From the NCBI GenBank assembly GCA_024683495.1, contig JAIKYF010000143.1, positions 1 to 36,452 on the forward strand: a stretch of DNA of 36,452 nucleotides, written 5' to 3'. Source of the stretch: Bacilli bacterium (GTDB lineage Bacteria; Bacillota_I; Bacilli_A; RFN20; CAG-826). The notes beneath the pieces are model-generated. The model was given only the letters and a program-made list of their open reading frames with translations, had not been told where the DNA came from and did no database searches. Both the position numbers and the translations under genes were made by a program. Positions 1-7,057 of the stretch are shown here, piece by piece (the stretch's first letter is position 1; each line of letters starts with the position of its first letter).

Positions 1-830
1 TGTGGTTGAACGCTCTTAACTTTGTCATTAAGTTTAATAACAAGTCGTCCACTTTCTTTGTTTTTATAAACGATTCTGCATTTATCAACTTTATACTCTG
101 TAAAATAAACCTCGGCCGCATCTTCAGCAAAGAAAACATCATAAATAGATAGTTCTAAAGATGGGTCTTCAATAAGTTCTAATGTGACTTCGTCTTCTTC
201 CTGCTCGTTGTCATCTTTTTCTAAATGGAACTTAACGAATGGAAATTGAGCATCTTCACAAGTATCGCCATTTGTTTCATTAATGGATGCTTTGTTTTTT
301 CTAACTTCATAGATGTTGCCATTGTATAAAACATGCTGTGGACAATAAACATCATTGTTGAGAGCAAGTGTAGGATCGTCATTAACAACGATTTTAGAAG
401 TTGTTACACCTTCCACCACATAGAAATCATCAATCTTATGAAATGGCATTTCCTTACCATCTACAGCAATCTTGGTGACTTCGATTGGTTCTAGAGTAAC
501 ACCACTATTTTCAAGTGTTTCATACGTTATATCGTTATATACGATGGGGTTTCCATTTAGCTTCTTAGTTAAAACTTTGACAGTCAACCAAGTCGACAAT
601 CTATAGTCATTATTTCTATCAATAACATCGTATTGAGCTTCGATGCTTCTTTTAAGATTTGCAGCTTTTTGAGCCAATCTTAAATAATTGATGAACGGTC
701 TATAGTTAGAAGATATTCTTCCTTTGTTCTTAACACCACTTTCGCCATAAACAGCCTCATAGCAAAGGGCTGAGGACTTATCATCATCAAAGTGTGGAAC
801 AAATGCTTTTTTAACAAATTCTTTTGCCAA
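1..830 (-). CDS. Uncharacterised protein of the AAA+ cassette, partial at window edge
   Basis: An open frame with no stop runs from 830 off the left edge (276 codons visible). I chose the TTG at 830-828 because an AGGAGG lies 9 bases upstream; the in-frame TTG at 839 touches that AGGAGG and is too close. The protein starts MAKEFVKKAFVPHFDDD. It has a basic N-terminal part (residues about 1-75), a middle part rich in short beta-like stretches, and an acidic segment near residue 215 (EKDDNEQEEDE). I see no signal peptide, membrane segment or known motif, and I do not recognise the family. Its start is 14 bases beyond the stop of the AAA+ ATPase gene, so it is almost certainly co-transcribed and probably works with that ATPase as substrate, adaptor or effector (inference). 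Codon use is AT-rich like the rest of the cassette and unlike metG onward. Confidence 0.8.
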   Translation of the reverse strand, partial: MAKEFVKKAFVPHFDDDKSSALCYEAVYGESGVKNKGRISSNYRPFINYLRLAQKAANLKRSIEAQYDVIDRNNDYRLSTWLTVKVLTKKLNGNPIVYNDITYETLENSGVTLEPIEVTKIAVDGKEMPFHKIDDFYVVEGVTTSKIVVNDDPTLALNNDVYCPQHVLYNGNIYEVRKNKASINETNGDTCEDAQFPFVKFHLEKDDNEQEEDEVTLELIEDPSLELSIYDVFFAEDAAEVYFTEYKVDKCRIVYKNKESGRLVIKLNDKVKSVQP

Positions 831-843
831 TTGAGTCAACCTC

Positions 844-2388
844 CTATCCTAACAGCGGGTTGTAGCATTCTGTTTTTAATCTAACAACCGAATCTTCACC
901 TTCAATTTTCTCAACAAATTCATCACCGGCGATACGTGCTCTGTTCTTAGCCCAAAGGCGAAGAGACGTGATCTTTTCAGCCATAATTGTTGATAAAGGT
1001 GTAAGCTTTGCTCTTTCATCGATTATATCACATGTATTTAAGTCACTTCCTTTAGAAAATGCATTAAAAAGCGCGTCGCTTACAAGAGAACCAATTTCAG
1101 CACCTGTAAGACCATTAGTTTTGTCCGCTAATTGATCCAAGTCAAACTTAGTGATGTCTCTATGTTTGTCTCGGATGTGAATTTTGAAGATTTCTTTTCT
1201 TTCTTCTTTAGAAGGAAGGTCAACAAAGAAGATTTCATCAAAGCGGCCTTTTCTTAATAATTCAGGAGGGAGTTGTTCGATGTTATTTGCTGTAGCAACC
1301 ACGAAGACAGGTTCTTTCTTTTCCTGCATCCAAGTTAGCAAACTTCCGAAAACGCGTGAGGCTGTACCTCCATCTGTTCTATCAGAACTGCTTAAGCCTG
1401 ATAACCCTTTTTCGATTTCATCAATCCAGAGTACACATGGAGCGATTGTTGTGGCAACATCAAGAGCTTTTCTCATATTCGCTTCTGATTGTCCCACTAC
1501 TCCACCAAATACTTTGCCTAAATCAAATCTAAGAAGTGGATAATTCCATGCACGTGCAATGCATTTTGCAGTTAAAGATTTGCCACAACCTGGTAAACCA
1601 AGGAGCATAACTCCTTTTGGAGTATCAATGCCAAAGTCTATTGCCTTTTGCGAGAAAGCGTCGCCTCTTAAACGTAGCCAGTTTTTTAGATTATTTAGTC
1701 CACCTACACCATCAAATCCATTTTCTGGGTGATAGTATTCAAGCAATCCGTCTCTCTTAATGACACTTTCCTTTTCGGAAATGAGATATGGAATAACCGA
1801 GTCATCTAAACACCCAAATTTTTGCACTGCTTTAAGGAAAGCTAGATTAATTTCAGTGGTTGTTAATCCTAAAACGCTATTCAAGAGTTCGTCAGTAAGT
1901 TCATACTCGTTACTCTTAAGGTTAGAGTTAATAACAACGCTTTCTGCAATCTTCTTAATAAATGTCTTATTAGGAAGAGGCATATTGAGAACAGGGATTT
2001 CTTTTGAAAGAGCATTAGGAAGACAATTCTCGCTGCTCTCAATAATTAATGTTTTATGAGAAGTTCTTTTCATCTTTGCAATTTCAAAGAGAAGATTCAC
2101 AACATCTGTGTTTGTTAAATAGAAATTGAAGTTTTCTAAAATCAAATAGCAACCCTCTTTATCTTCTTTGAACTTCTTTAACAATTGGATTGGATCTAAG
2201 ATTGGTTCAACATTGCCATCACTATCGACGATGCCGACACTTCTATTCCATCTTTTCCATTTAGTTAAGTTACTACCTGAAATGACGTTGACTGTGCTTT
2301 GGAGTCTTTGCCATTCATAGGTGACAACTTCGATAATTGGTGTTTTGCATTTAAGTAATAATTCTAATTCTTCTTCAAATTTTGCCAT
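844..2388 (-). CDS. AAA+ ATPase, Ycf46-like
   Basis: A 514-residue AAA+ ATPase. The C-terminal half holds a complete ATPase core: Walker A GLPGCGKS at 264-271, Walker B VLWIDE at 319-324, sensor-1 Asn near 368 (VVATANN), and the second region of homology with arginine-finger candidates R379 and R382 (LLRKGRFDE). The N-terminal 210 residues look like a second RecA-like fold without a Walker A. This degenerate-plus-active layout is that of Ycf46-like proteins; there is no HEAGH zinc site, so it is not an FtsH protease. The ATG at 2388 has AGGAGG 8 to 9 bases upstream. It sits second in an operon behind the small GHVG protein and ahead of the unknown gene at 1-830. The likely role is ATP-driven remodelling of a protein or nucleoprotein substrate; the substrate is unknown. 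Fold call is firm, family call good, function open. Confidence 0.9.
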   Translation of the reverse strand: MAKFEEELELLLKCKTPIIEVVTYEWQRLQSTVNVISGSNLTKWKRWNRSVGIVDSDGNVEPILDPIQLLKKFKEDKEGCYLILENFNFYLTNTDVVNLLFEIAKMKRTSHKTLIIESSENCLPNALSKEIPVLNMPLPNKTFIKKIAESVVINSNLKSNEYELTDELLNSVLGLTTTEINLAFLKAVQKFGCLDDSVIPYLISEKESVIKRDGLLEYYHPENGFDGVGGLNNLKNWLRLRGDAFSQKAIDFGIDTPKGVMLLGLPGCGKSLTAKCIARAWNYPLLRFDLGKVFGGVVGQSEANMRKALDVATTIAPCVLWIDEIEKGLSGLSSSDRTDGGTASRVFGSLLTWMQEKKEPVFVVATANNIEQLPPELLRKGRFDEIFFVDLPSKEERKEIFKIHIRDKHRDITKFDLDQLADKTNGLTGAEIGSLVSDALFNAFSKGSDLNTCDIIDERAKLTPLSTIMAEKITSLRLWAKNRARIAGDEFVEKIEGEDSVVRLKTECYNPLLG

Positions 2389-2402
2389 TGCGATTTTCCT
2401 CC

Positions 2403-2837
2403 TTAATAGTTCGTTGATAATTCGTAATTTCTCATCACGTATTGGTAGTCGTTTTTGATGAGCTTATTCTTTTTATTTTTGAAATTAACTTTATTTTTGC
2501 GTTTTTTTTCGCGCAATTCGTAGTCAATTTCATCAGTTTCCATGTACTGAACATCTTCTTCAATTCCTTCGCATACATTCCTTTGCTCTTGAATGTTTTT
2601 GCATTGGAAGTAAGGATTGAAACTCTTATCAATCATTAGAAGAAGATAGGCTTCAAGATCGATTTCTTTAACACTGATAATTGCATGTTTATCATGATGT
2701 TTAACTCTTGGCATCCATCTTGCTTGGTAGGCTGCATCTTTGCCGGATTCGGCTTCGATTGGAACTGTTTTAATAATGCATTTGTGTTGTCCGACGTGTC
2801 CAAACTTAACTGTAACTGCGAAGTATTTTTTTGTCAT
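2403..2837 (-). CDS. Small GHVG / RVKHHDKHAI motif protein of unknown function
   Basis: 144 residues. The ATG at 2837 is preferred over an upstream in-frame ATG at 2882 because a clear AAGGAGA stands 8 to 10 bases before it, and because conserved-looking sequence begins there (MTKKYFAVTVKFGHVG). Visible features are a GHVG turn near residue 13, the stretch RVKHHDKHAI near residues 45-55, then NPYFQC with QEQRNVC around residues 76-90, and a strongly basic C-terminal tail rich in KKxKNK. I recall Bacillota proteins of unknown function with the same GHVG and RVKHH blocks, but I cannot name a family. It is the first gene of the ATPase operon, 14 bases before the ATPase start. The promoter-like 22-bp repeat lies about 70 bases upstream. 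The His and Cys residues could bind metal or nucleic acid; this is speculation. Confidence 0.8.
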   Translation of the reverse strand: MTKKYFAVTVKFGHVGQHKCIIKTVPIEAESGKDAAYQARWMPRVKHHDKHAIISVKEIDLEAYLLLMIDKSFNPYFQCKNIQEQRNVCEGIEEDVQYMETDEIDYELREKKRKNKVNFKNKKNKLIKNDYQYVMRNYELSTNY

Positions 2838-2904
2838 TTTTCTTATCTCCTTTTCGATGTCTTTCACCGTTGACACCAACATATTAAATTAAGGAAATAT
2901 ATGG

Positions 2905-2926
2905 GTGTTATGTACCAGCGGTTCAA
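2905..2926 (-). promoter_or_regulatory. 22-bp repeat, copy 1: promoter/operator of the AAA+ operon
   Basis: On the minus strand this reads TTGAACCGCTGGTACATAAC plus two more bases and is identical over 22 bp to 3543-3564. It begins with a -35-like TTGAAC; a weak AT-rich -10 (CATATA) follows after 17 bases. Inside is an imperfect inverted repeat TGAACC-GCT-GGTACA (5 of 6 pairs), the size expected of a Cro/CI-type operator. It most likely lets one or both adjacent XRE regulators control the operon. Confidence 0.7.
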
Positions 2927-2957
2927 TTCGTAAAAAGATAATAAAAATAGCACATCC

Positions 2958-3188
2958 CTAACGGAACATGCTATCGAGATCAACACCAAGTGCCATCGCG
3001 ATTTTGAGAACGTTTTCTAGTTTTGGAAACTTGATACCATTCTCATAATCATAGATAATCCTTTGGGTTTCATAACCGAGTTCATCGGCTAGCCACTGTC
3101 TGGATTTTCCTTGTTCAGTTCTGATTCTGTAAAGATTCAAACCGAAGTTTTTGATGTTAAGTGTTGTTCTCTTTAAGTTGTTAGTCAT
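2958..3188 (-). CDS. XRE (Cro/CI-type) transcriptional regulator
   Basis: 76 residues, essentially one helix-turn-helix domain (residues about 15-70): LNLYRIRTEQGKSRQWLADE then a recognition region ETQRIIYDYENG and the family-typical ending LKIAMALGVDLDSMF. The ATG at 3188 has a strong AGGAGG 7 to 8 bases upstream. It has its own extended -10 promoter at 3247-3255 and lies between the upstream XRE gene (3262-3498) and the AAA+ operon, all on one strand. DNA binding is clear from the family; the target is inferred to be the 22-bp repeats flanking the pair and perhaps the TACATAAC at 3229-3236. A pair of tiny XRE proteins beside an accessory operon is typical of phage- or element-style switches. 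Confidence 0.88.
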   Translation of the reverse strand: MTNNLKRTTLNIKNFGLNLYRIRTEQGKSRQWLADELGYETQRIIYDYENGIKFPKLENVLKIAMALGVDLDSMFR

Positions 3189-3228
3189 GTTTTTTGTCCT
3201 CCTAATGACGGATTCACTCTGAGGCGTC

Positions 3229-3255
3229 TACATAACTAACAGGCAAATTATAGCA
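3229..3255 (-). promoter_or_regulatory. Extended -10 promoter for the 76-residue XRE gene
   Basis: Minus strand TGC-TATAAT at 3255-3247, with no clear -35. Just downstream, in the leader, TACATAAC (3229-3236, plus strand) repeats in inverted direction an 8-base part of the 22-bp operator-like repeats, so it may be a third, half-site operator. Confidence 0.55.
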
Positions 3256-3261
3256 TACTTA

Positions 3262-3498
3262 CTATCGATTTATCATAGAAGGAACACCAATTAAGTCGTC
3301 TACCTTAACATCAAAGTAGTTGCATAGAGAGAGTACATTAATCAAAGACGGATATGTTTTCTCTTTTTCCCAAGCATTAACACTGGATGTTGATACATGG
3401 AGTTTTTTTGCTAATTCTGATTGCGTCAAATTAGCTGCCAGTCTTAATCGGTGAACGTTTCCCGCTATGATGGTCACATTCAAATTTTTAGTTTCCAT
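3262..3498 (-). CDS. XRE (Cro/CI-type) transcriptional regulator
   Basis: 78 residues from the ATG at 3498. I prefer this over the ATG at 3504 because the AGGTGA stands 7 to 8 bases before 3498 but only about 2 before 3504. The HTH covers residues about 13-66: VHRLRLAANLTQSELAKKLH, recognition helix region STSSVNAWEKEKTYPSL, then LCNYFDVKVDDLIG, the standard XRE ending. It is the first gene of the cassette; copy 2 of the 22-bp repeat is upstream with TTGAAC as -35 and TACTAG as -10 (17-base spacer). Sharing that repeat with the ATPase operon suggests self-repression together with control of the operon (inference). Confidence 0.88.
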   Translation of the reverse strand: METKNLNVTIIAGNVHRLRLAANLTQSELAKKLHVSTSSVNAWEKEKTYPSLINVLSLCNYFDVKVDDLIGVPSMINR

Positions 3499-3542
3499 CA
3501 GCATTCACCTCGCGGCATTATTCTCCAACAAAAAGCTAGTAC

Positions 3543-3564
3543 GTGTTATGTACCAGCGGTTCAA
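3543..3564 (-). promoter_or_regulatory. 22-bp repeat, copy 2: promoter/operator of the first XRE gene
   Basis: Identical over 22 bp to 2905-2926 and in the same orientation, lying about 45 bases upstream of the XRE start at 3498. Minus strand TTGAAC, 17 bases, then TACTAG forms a plausible promoter, and the inverted repeat TGAACC-GCT-GGTACA covers the -35 and spacer. Bases outside the 22 bp differ between copies, which points to a conserved site and not a recent duplication. Confidence 0.7.
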
Positions 3565-3701
3565 AAACACATGTTACCACTAACAACCCTAGATATAGAC
3601 TATCAGTAGGCATAATTACTCAATACATAATTGTATTAAGTAAAAGTTCTATTCATTGGTCATGTCTTTATTAAAAATATGGTTTTTTTTAAAAATAAGT
3701 T

Positions 3702-5069
3702 TTAGTTCTTTAAAATCAAGCCAACGATTGTTTCGACATGAGAAGTTTGAGGGAACAAATCGACCGGCTGAACCTTTTGAATATCATATTCCCTCTTCAA
3801 CGTAATTAAATCTCTCGCCAGGGTTGAGCAATTACACGAAATATAAACTATTCTCCGAGGCTTCAATTTTAAGACCACCGAAAGAAACCTTTCATCGCTG
3901 CCTTTTCTGGGCGGGTCCATAAATAAAACGTCGATTCTTTCGCTCCTTTTAGAGAGTCTATTAATGAATGTTGAAGCATCATCACAATAAACATCGAAAT
4001 TAGTGATCTTGTTAATCTTGGCGTTTTCTTTGGCGTCTTCAACCGCTTCTTTGACTAATTCAACAGAGATGACCTTCCCACAGTATTTGGTCGCGATCAA
4101 TCCAATCGTCCCGGTCCCTGAATAAGCATCAAAGACAACATCATCTTTGCTCATGCACGCATAATCCATCGCGGTTTGATAGAGGATTTCGGTCATTTCT
4201 GAGTTGGTTTGGAAGAAAGATTTGGCGGAAATCATGAAATCCAACCCGCAAAGATTCTCTTTGATATATCCACTTCCATACAAGGTGACGCATTTATCGC
4301 CCAAAATAACGCTTGTTCTCTCGTCGTTGAGGTTTTGGATGAGGGTCGTAACCTCAGGGCATTTCTCTCTAATTTCAGAAATTAGGCGGGATTTGCCTGG
4401 GAAATTTAATCTTGTGGTCACTAAAACCAACATGATATTGCTATATCCTTTAGCGGTTTTGATTAAGGCGTGACGAATAAATCCTTCATGCGAGAATTCA
4501 TTATATGGCTCGACTCCGAGCTTACTCATAATCTCGCATAATGTATTGATTATCTTAACCGCTCGAGGATCTTCGATATGACATTCCTTGATTGGCACAA
4601 TCACGTGGGTCCCGGGGCGATAAAATCCGGTGAAGACGGTGCCGTCGTCACCCTTGCCGAAAGGCATCTGGATTTTATTGCGATATCCATAGGGATTTCT
4701 CATCCCTAACGTGGGCAAAACATCAATATCAAGTTTGGCAATCTTCCTTAGTTGGTCCTTAACGTAATTAGTTTTATGTTTTAACTGGGCCTCGTAGGAA
4801 TATTGCTGGAATTGGCACCCGCCGCAAGCCCTGCAGACCTTGCAGCGAGGTTCGATTCTGTCAGCTGAGATCTTAGTGAGTTTTATAGGTTCGCCGAAAT
4901 ATTGTCCTGCTCTTTTATAGACAATCTTTATCGAACCTTCTTCACCAGGGAACATTCCTTCGACGAAAACGACATTACCAAAAGAATCCCTGCAAACTCC
5001 CTTTCCTTCGTAAGAAAGATCGACACAGGTAACGTCTAATGGGGATTGTAGAGATTCTTGCTTTTTCAT
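3702..5069 (-). CDS. rlmD: 23S rRNA m5U methyltransferase (RlmD/RlmCD, RumA family)
   Basis: 455 residues, normal for the family. It transfers a methyl group from SAM to C5 of a uridine in 23S rRNA; Bacillota members often modify both U747 and U1939. Domains: N-terminal TRAM (residues about 8-66); four Cys suitable for a 4Fe-4S cluster at C76, C82, C85 and C163 (C79 is extra); SAM motif DAYSGTGTIGL at 314-324; DPPRKG at 385-390; catalytic Cys C412 in SCNCST; base-acting Glu in the final SHVET. Its ATG overlaps the metG stop by one base (TAATG), so translation is coupled to metG. Whether it is RlmD or dual-specific RlmCD cannot be told from sequence alone. Confidence 0.95.
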   Translation of the reverse strand: MKKQESLQSPLDVTCVDLSYEGKGVCRDSFGNVVFVEGMFPGEEGSIKIVYKRAGQYFGEPIKLTKISADRIEPRCKVCRACGGCQFQQYSYEAQLKHKTNYVKDQLRKIAKLDIDVLPTLGMRNPYGYRNKIQMPFGKGDDGTVFTGFYRPGTHVIVPIKECHIEDPRAVKIINTLCEIMSKLGVEPYNEFSHEGFIRHALIKTAKGYSNIMLVLVTTRLNFPGKSRLISEIREKCPEVTTLIQNLNDERTSVILGDKCVTLYGSGYIKENLCGLDFMISAKSFFQTNSEMTEILYQTAMDYACMSKDDVVFDAYSGTGTIGLIATKYCGKVISVELVKEAVEDAKENAKINKITNFDVYCDDASTFINRLSKRSERIDVLFMDPPRKGSDERFLSVVLKLKPRRIVYISCNCSTLARDLITLKREYDIQKVQPVDLFPQTSHVETIVGLILKN

Positions 5070-6676
5070 TAGGCAGCAGCCTTCTCCTTTGGAGCGGCCA
5101 TCAACTGCTTGATATATTCGATTTCCACCGTCGCATCTAAACGAGGGAATAATTGCTCGCCTTTAACGACCTTTAAGCCATCTAAGGCTCCGAATCTTTG
5201 AGCGTCTTCGTAATTTCTTAACTCTGGGGTAACTCCGAGTTGATCAAAGATCTTTTCGCTCTTGGTGACGAGGATTGGGCTTAATAAGGTGCCAGCGAGA
5301 TAGATGACCGCGGCTAAATGGGCCATACAGCTTTCAAGAAGCTCTTTCTTCTCGGGATCTTTGGCTAAAGCCCAGGGGGCGCTATCTTCGATGTACTTAT
5401 TGGCTGCGCTGACTAAATCAAAGACGGAAGCATAGGCTTCAGTGACCTTTAATTCATCATTAAGATATTCATATGATTTAACCGTTTTCTCCGCCAATTC
5501 GTGAATATTTTTATCTAAATCATTCAAATCGGCTTTGAAAGAAGGGATAATTCCATCGAAGTATTTATTGATCATCGAAACGGTTCTATTTAAAAGGTTG
5601 CCGAGGTTATTGGCGAGGTCGGCATTAAGTCTTTCGACGAATTGCTCGGGGGTGAATTGACCATCTTGCCCAAAGACAATCTCACGGCAAAGATATAATC
5701 TTACGGCATCGACGCCGAATCTTTCCACTAAAGGTGGGACAGGGATGACATTCCCTTTGGATTTAGACATCTTGCCATCTTTCATCATCATTAAGCCATG
5801 GACGAAAACCCTGCTTGGTTGACGTAAATCCAAAGCTTTCAAGAACATGGGCCAATAGATGGTATGGAATCTTGTGATATCCGCACCAATGACGTGAACG
5901 ATTTCGCAATCTTCATCGAGCCAGAACTTTTTAAAGTTCTCATTGTTTTCTTGGCCATATCCCAAAGCGGTGATGTAGTTAGTTAGAGCGTCGAGCCAAA
6001 CATAGACAACATGGCCCTCGGACTCTTTGACGGGGATACCCCAAGAGAAGGTGGTTCTAGAAACACAAAGGTCATTCAAGCCGGGCTTGATGAAGTTATT
6101 GATCATCTCGGCTTTTCTGCCTTCTGGAGTGATGAATTTGGGGTTTTCATCATAATATTTGACTAAACCGTCAACGTATTTGCTGCATCTAAAGAAATAG
6201 GCGGGTTCTTCTTTTAATTCGACAGGACGTCCGCAATCGGGGCAGACGTGTTCTTCACCAACCTGGGTCTCGGTCCAGAAGGATTCTTCATGAACGCAGT
6301 ACCACCCTTTATAAGAGGAAAGATAGACATCATCTTTAGCGACGAAATCGGAGAAGATTTTCTGAACCGTCTCATAGTGACGGGGTTCTGTGGTTCTGAT
6401 GAAATCGTCATTGGAGATCTTCAAAGTCTCCCAAAGGTTAGTGAACTTCAAGGCGACTTCGTCGACGAATTCTTGAGGAGAAATCCCTTTGGCTTCGGCA
6501 TTCTTTTGAATCTTCTCGCCGTGTTCATCAAGGCCAGTCAAAAAGAAGGTCTCAAAACCTCTTAGTCTTTTTCCTCTCGCAATGATGTCACACATGGTCG
6601 TGCAATAAGCGTGTCCAAGATGTGGAGAAGCGCTTGGATAATAGATGGGTGTAGTGATGTAGAATTTCTTACTCAT
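5069..6676 (-). CDS. metG: Methionyl-tRNA synthetase
   Basis: 535 residues. Charges tRNA-Met with methionine in the cytoplasm. The class I signatures are clear: HIGH as HLGH near residue 19 and KMSKSKGN near residue 304. The zinc region is incomplete: the second knuckle CPDC is present, but the first reads YCVHEESFWTE where many homologues have CxxC, so one Cys is Glu. The C-terminal tRNA-binding OB domain seen in Bacillus MetS (about 660 residues) is absent; the protein ends in an Ala-rich tail. The ATG at 6676 has AGGAGG about 10 bases upstream, and an extended -10 (TGC-TACAAT) lies at 6722-6714. No T-box leader is visible. Downstream rlmD is coupled by a one-base overlap. Confidence 0.97.
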   Translation of the reverse strand: MSKKFYITTPIYYPSASPHLGHAYCTTMCDIIARGKRLRGFETFFLTGLDEHGEKIQKNAEAKGISPQEFVDEVALKFTNLWETLKISNDDFIRTTEPRHYETVQKIFSDFVAKDDVYLSSYKGWYCVHEESFWTETQVGEEHVCPDCGRPVELKEEPAYFFRCSKYVDGLVKYYDENPKFITPEGRKAEMINNFIKPGLNDLCVSRTTFSWGIPVKESEGHVVYVWLDALTNYITALGYGQENNENFKKFWLDEDCEIVHVIGADITRFHTIYWPMFLKALDLRQPSRVFVHGLMMMKDGKMSKSKGNVIPVPPLVERFGVDAVRLYLCREIVFGQDGQFTPEQFVERLNADLANNLGNLLNRTVSMINKYFDGIIPSFKADLNDLDKNIHELAEKTVKSYEYLNDELKVTEAYASVFDLVSAANKYIEDSAPWALAKDPEKKELLESCMAHLAAVIYLAGTLLSPILVTKSEKIFDQLGVTPELRNYEDAQRFGALDGLKVVKGEQLFPRLDATVEIEYIKQLMAAPKEKAAA

Positions 6677-6713
6677 GGCAAATGAAACCTCCTAAAGAAT
6701 CTTCAACCAACGT

Positions 6714-6722
6714 ATTGTAGCA
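6714..6722 (-). promoter_or_regulatory. metG: Extended -10 promoter for metG-rlmD
   Basis: Minus strand TGC-TACAAT about 40 bases upstream of the metG ATG, with no convincing -35. It fits the extended -10 pattern seen at several other genes here. Confidence 0.5.
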
Positions 6723-6856
6723 AATGCAAAGGTAAATTTCTTCTAAAAAGAAGAAAATCCGGGCTTTTTCTTCGTTTTCTCGCCTAAACACAATTTTTCT
6801 TCTTGGGTAAACGCTCAAAAATGAATCTAAATAAAATAACTAACTAAATCAAAATC

Positions 6857-6879
6857 CCGTGCAAAACCCGCATATTTTT
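6857..6879 (+). repeat. Dispersed 22-bp motif, copy A
   Basis: Reads TGCAAAACCCGCATATTTTT in its core and matches the consensus TGCAAAWCCGCRTTATTTT apart from one extra C and one missing T. Other copies are at 21258-21279, 22649-22670 and 31301-31322 (minus). Function unknown. Confidence 0.55.
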
Positions 6880-6979
6880 CAAAATATTGAGGCTTTTTGA
6901 GTATCAATTCGCGATTAAAGACACCTAATATTTGTCCGTCCATTTTATGAAAAATTACGGTGTTTTTGTTCAATTAGGC

Positions 6980-6997
6980 CAAAATCAAATGATTTTG
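6980..6997. promoter_or_regulatory. Perfect inverted repeat upstream of phosphoglucomutase
   Basis: CAAAATCA-AA-TGATTTTG, 8-base arms and a 2-base centre. It sits about 25 bases upstream of the candidate extended -10 of the phosphoglucomutase, where an activator or repressor could bind. No regulator is identified. Confidence 0.5.
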
Positions 6998-7020
6998 TCT
7001 ATATGTAAAACTGCTTGGTG

Positions 7021-7029
7021 TGGTAACAT
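7021..7029 (+). promoter_or_regulatory. Candidate extended -10 for phosphoglucomutase
   Basis: TGG-TAACAT about 30 bases before the ATG at 7058; no good -35 at the usual distance. Modest support. Confidence 0.4.
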
Positions 7030-7057
7030 AAAGCCAATTAGGGAAAGGCTTAGAAAA

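Larger units (their letters stand above)
6677..7057. other. Divergent intergenic region between metG and phosphoglucomutase
   Basis: 381 bases, AT-rich, with no supported gene. It holds the metG extended -10, one copy (A) of the dispersed 22-bp motif at 6857-6879, a perfect 8+2+8 inverted repeat at 6980-6997 and an extended -10 for the phosphoglucomutase at 7021-7029. An open frame extending the phosphoglucomutase upstream to 6932 is judged non-coding. Confidence 0.7.

Noticed and set aside
844-2388. AAA+ protein as FtsH protease
   Set aside because: No HEAGH zinc motif and no N-terminal membrane helices; only the AAA+ core is similar.
6677-6930. T-box leader upstream of metG
   Set aside because: No T-box consensus (GGTGGNACCGCG type) found on the minus strand.
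6932-7057. N-terminal extension of phosphoglucomutase
   Set aside because: 42 extra residues without family similarity; the ATG at 7058 has a ribosome site and a standard family start.
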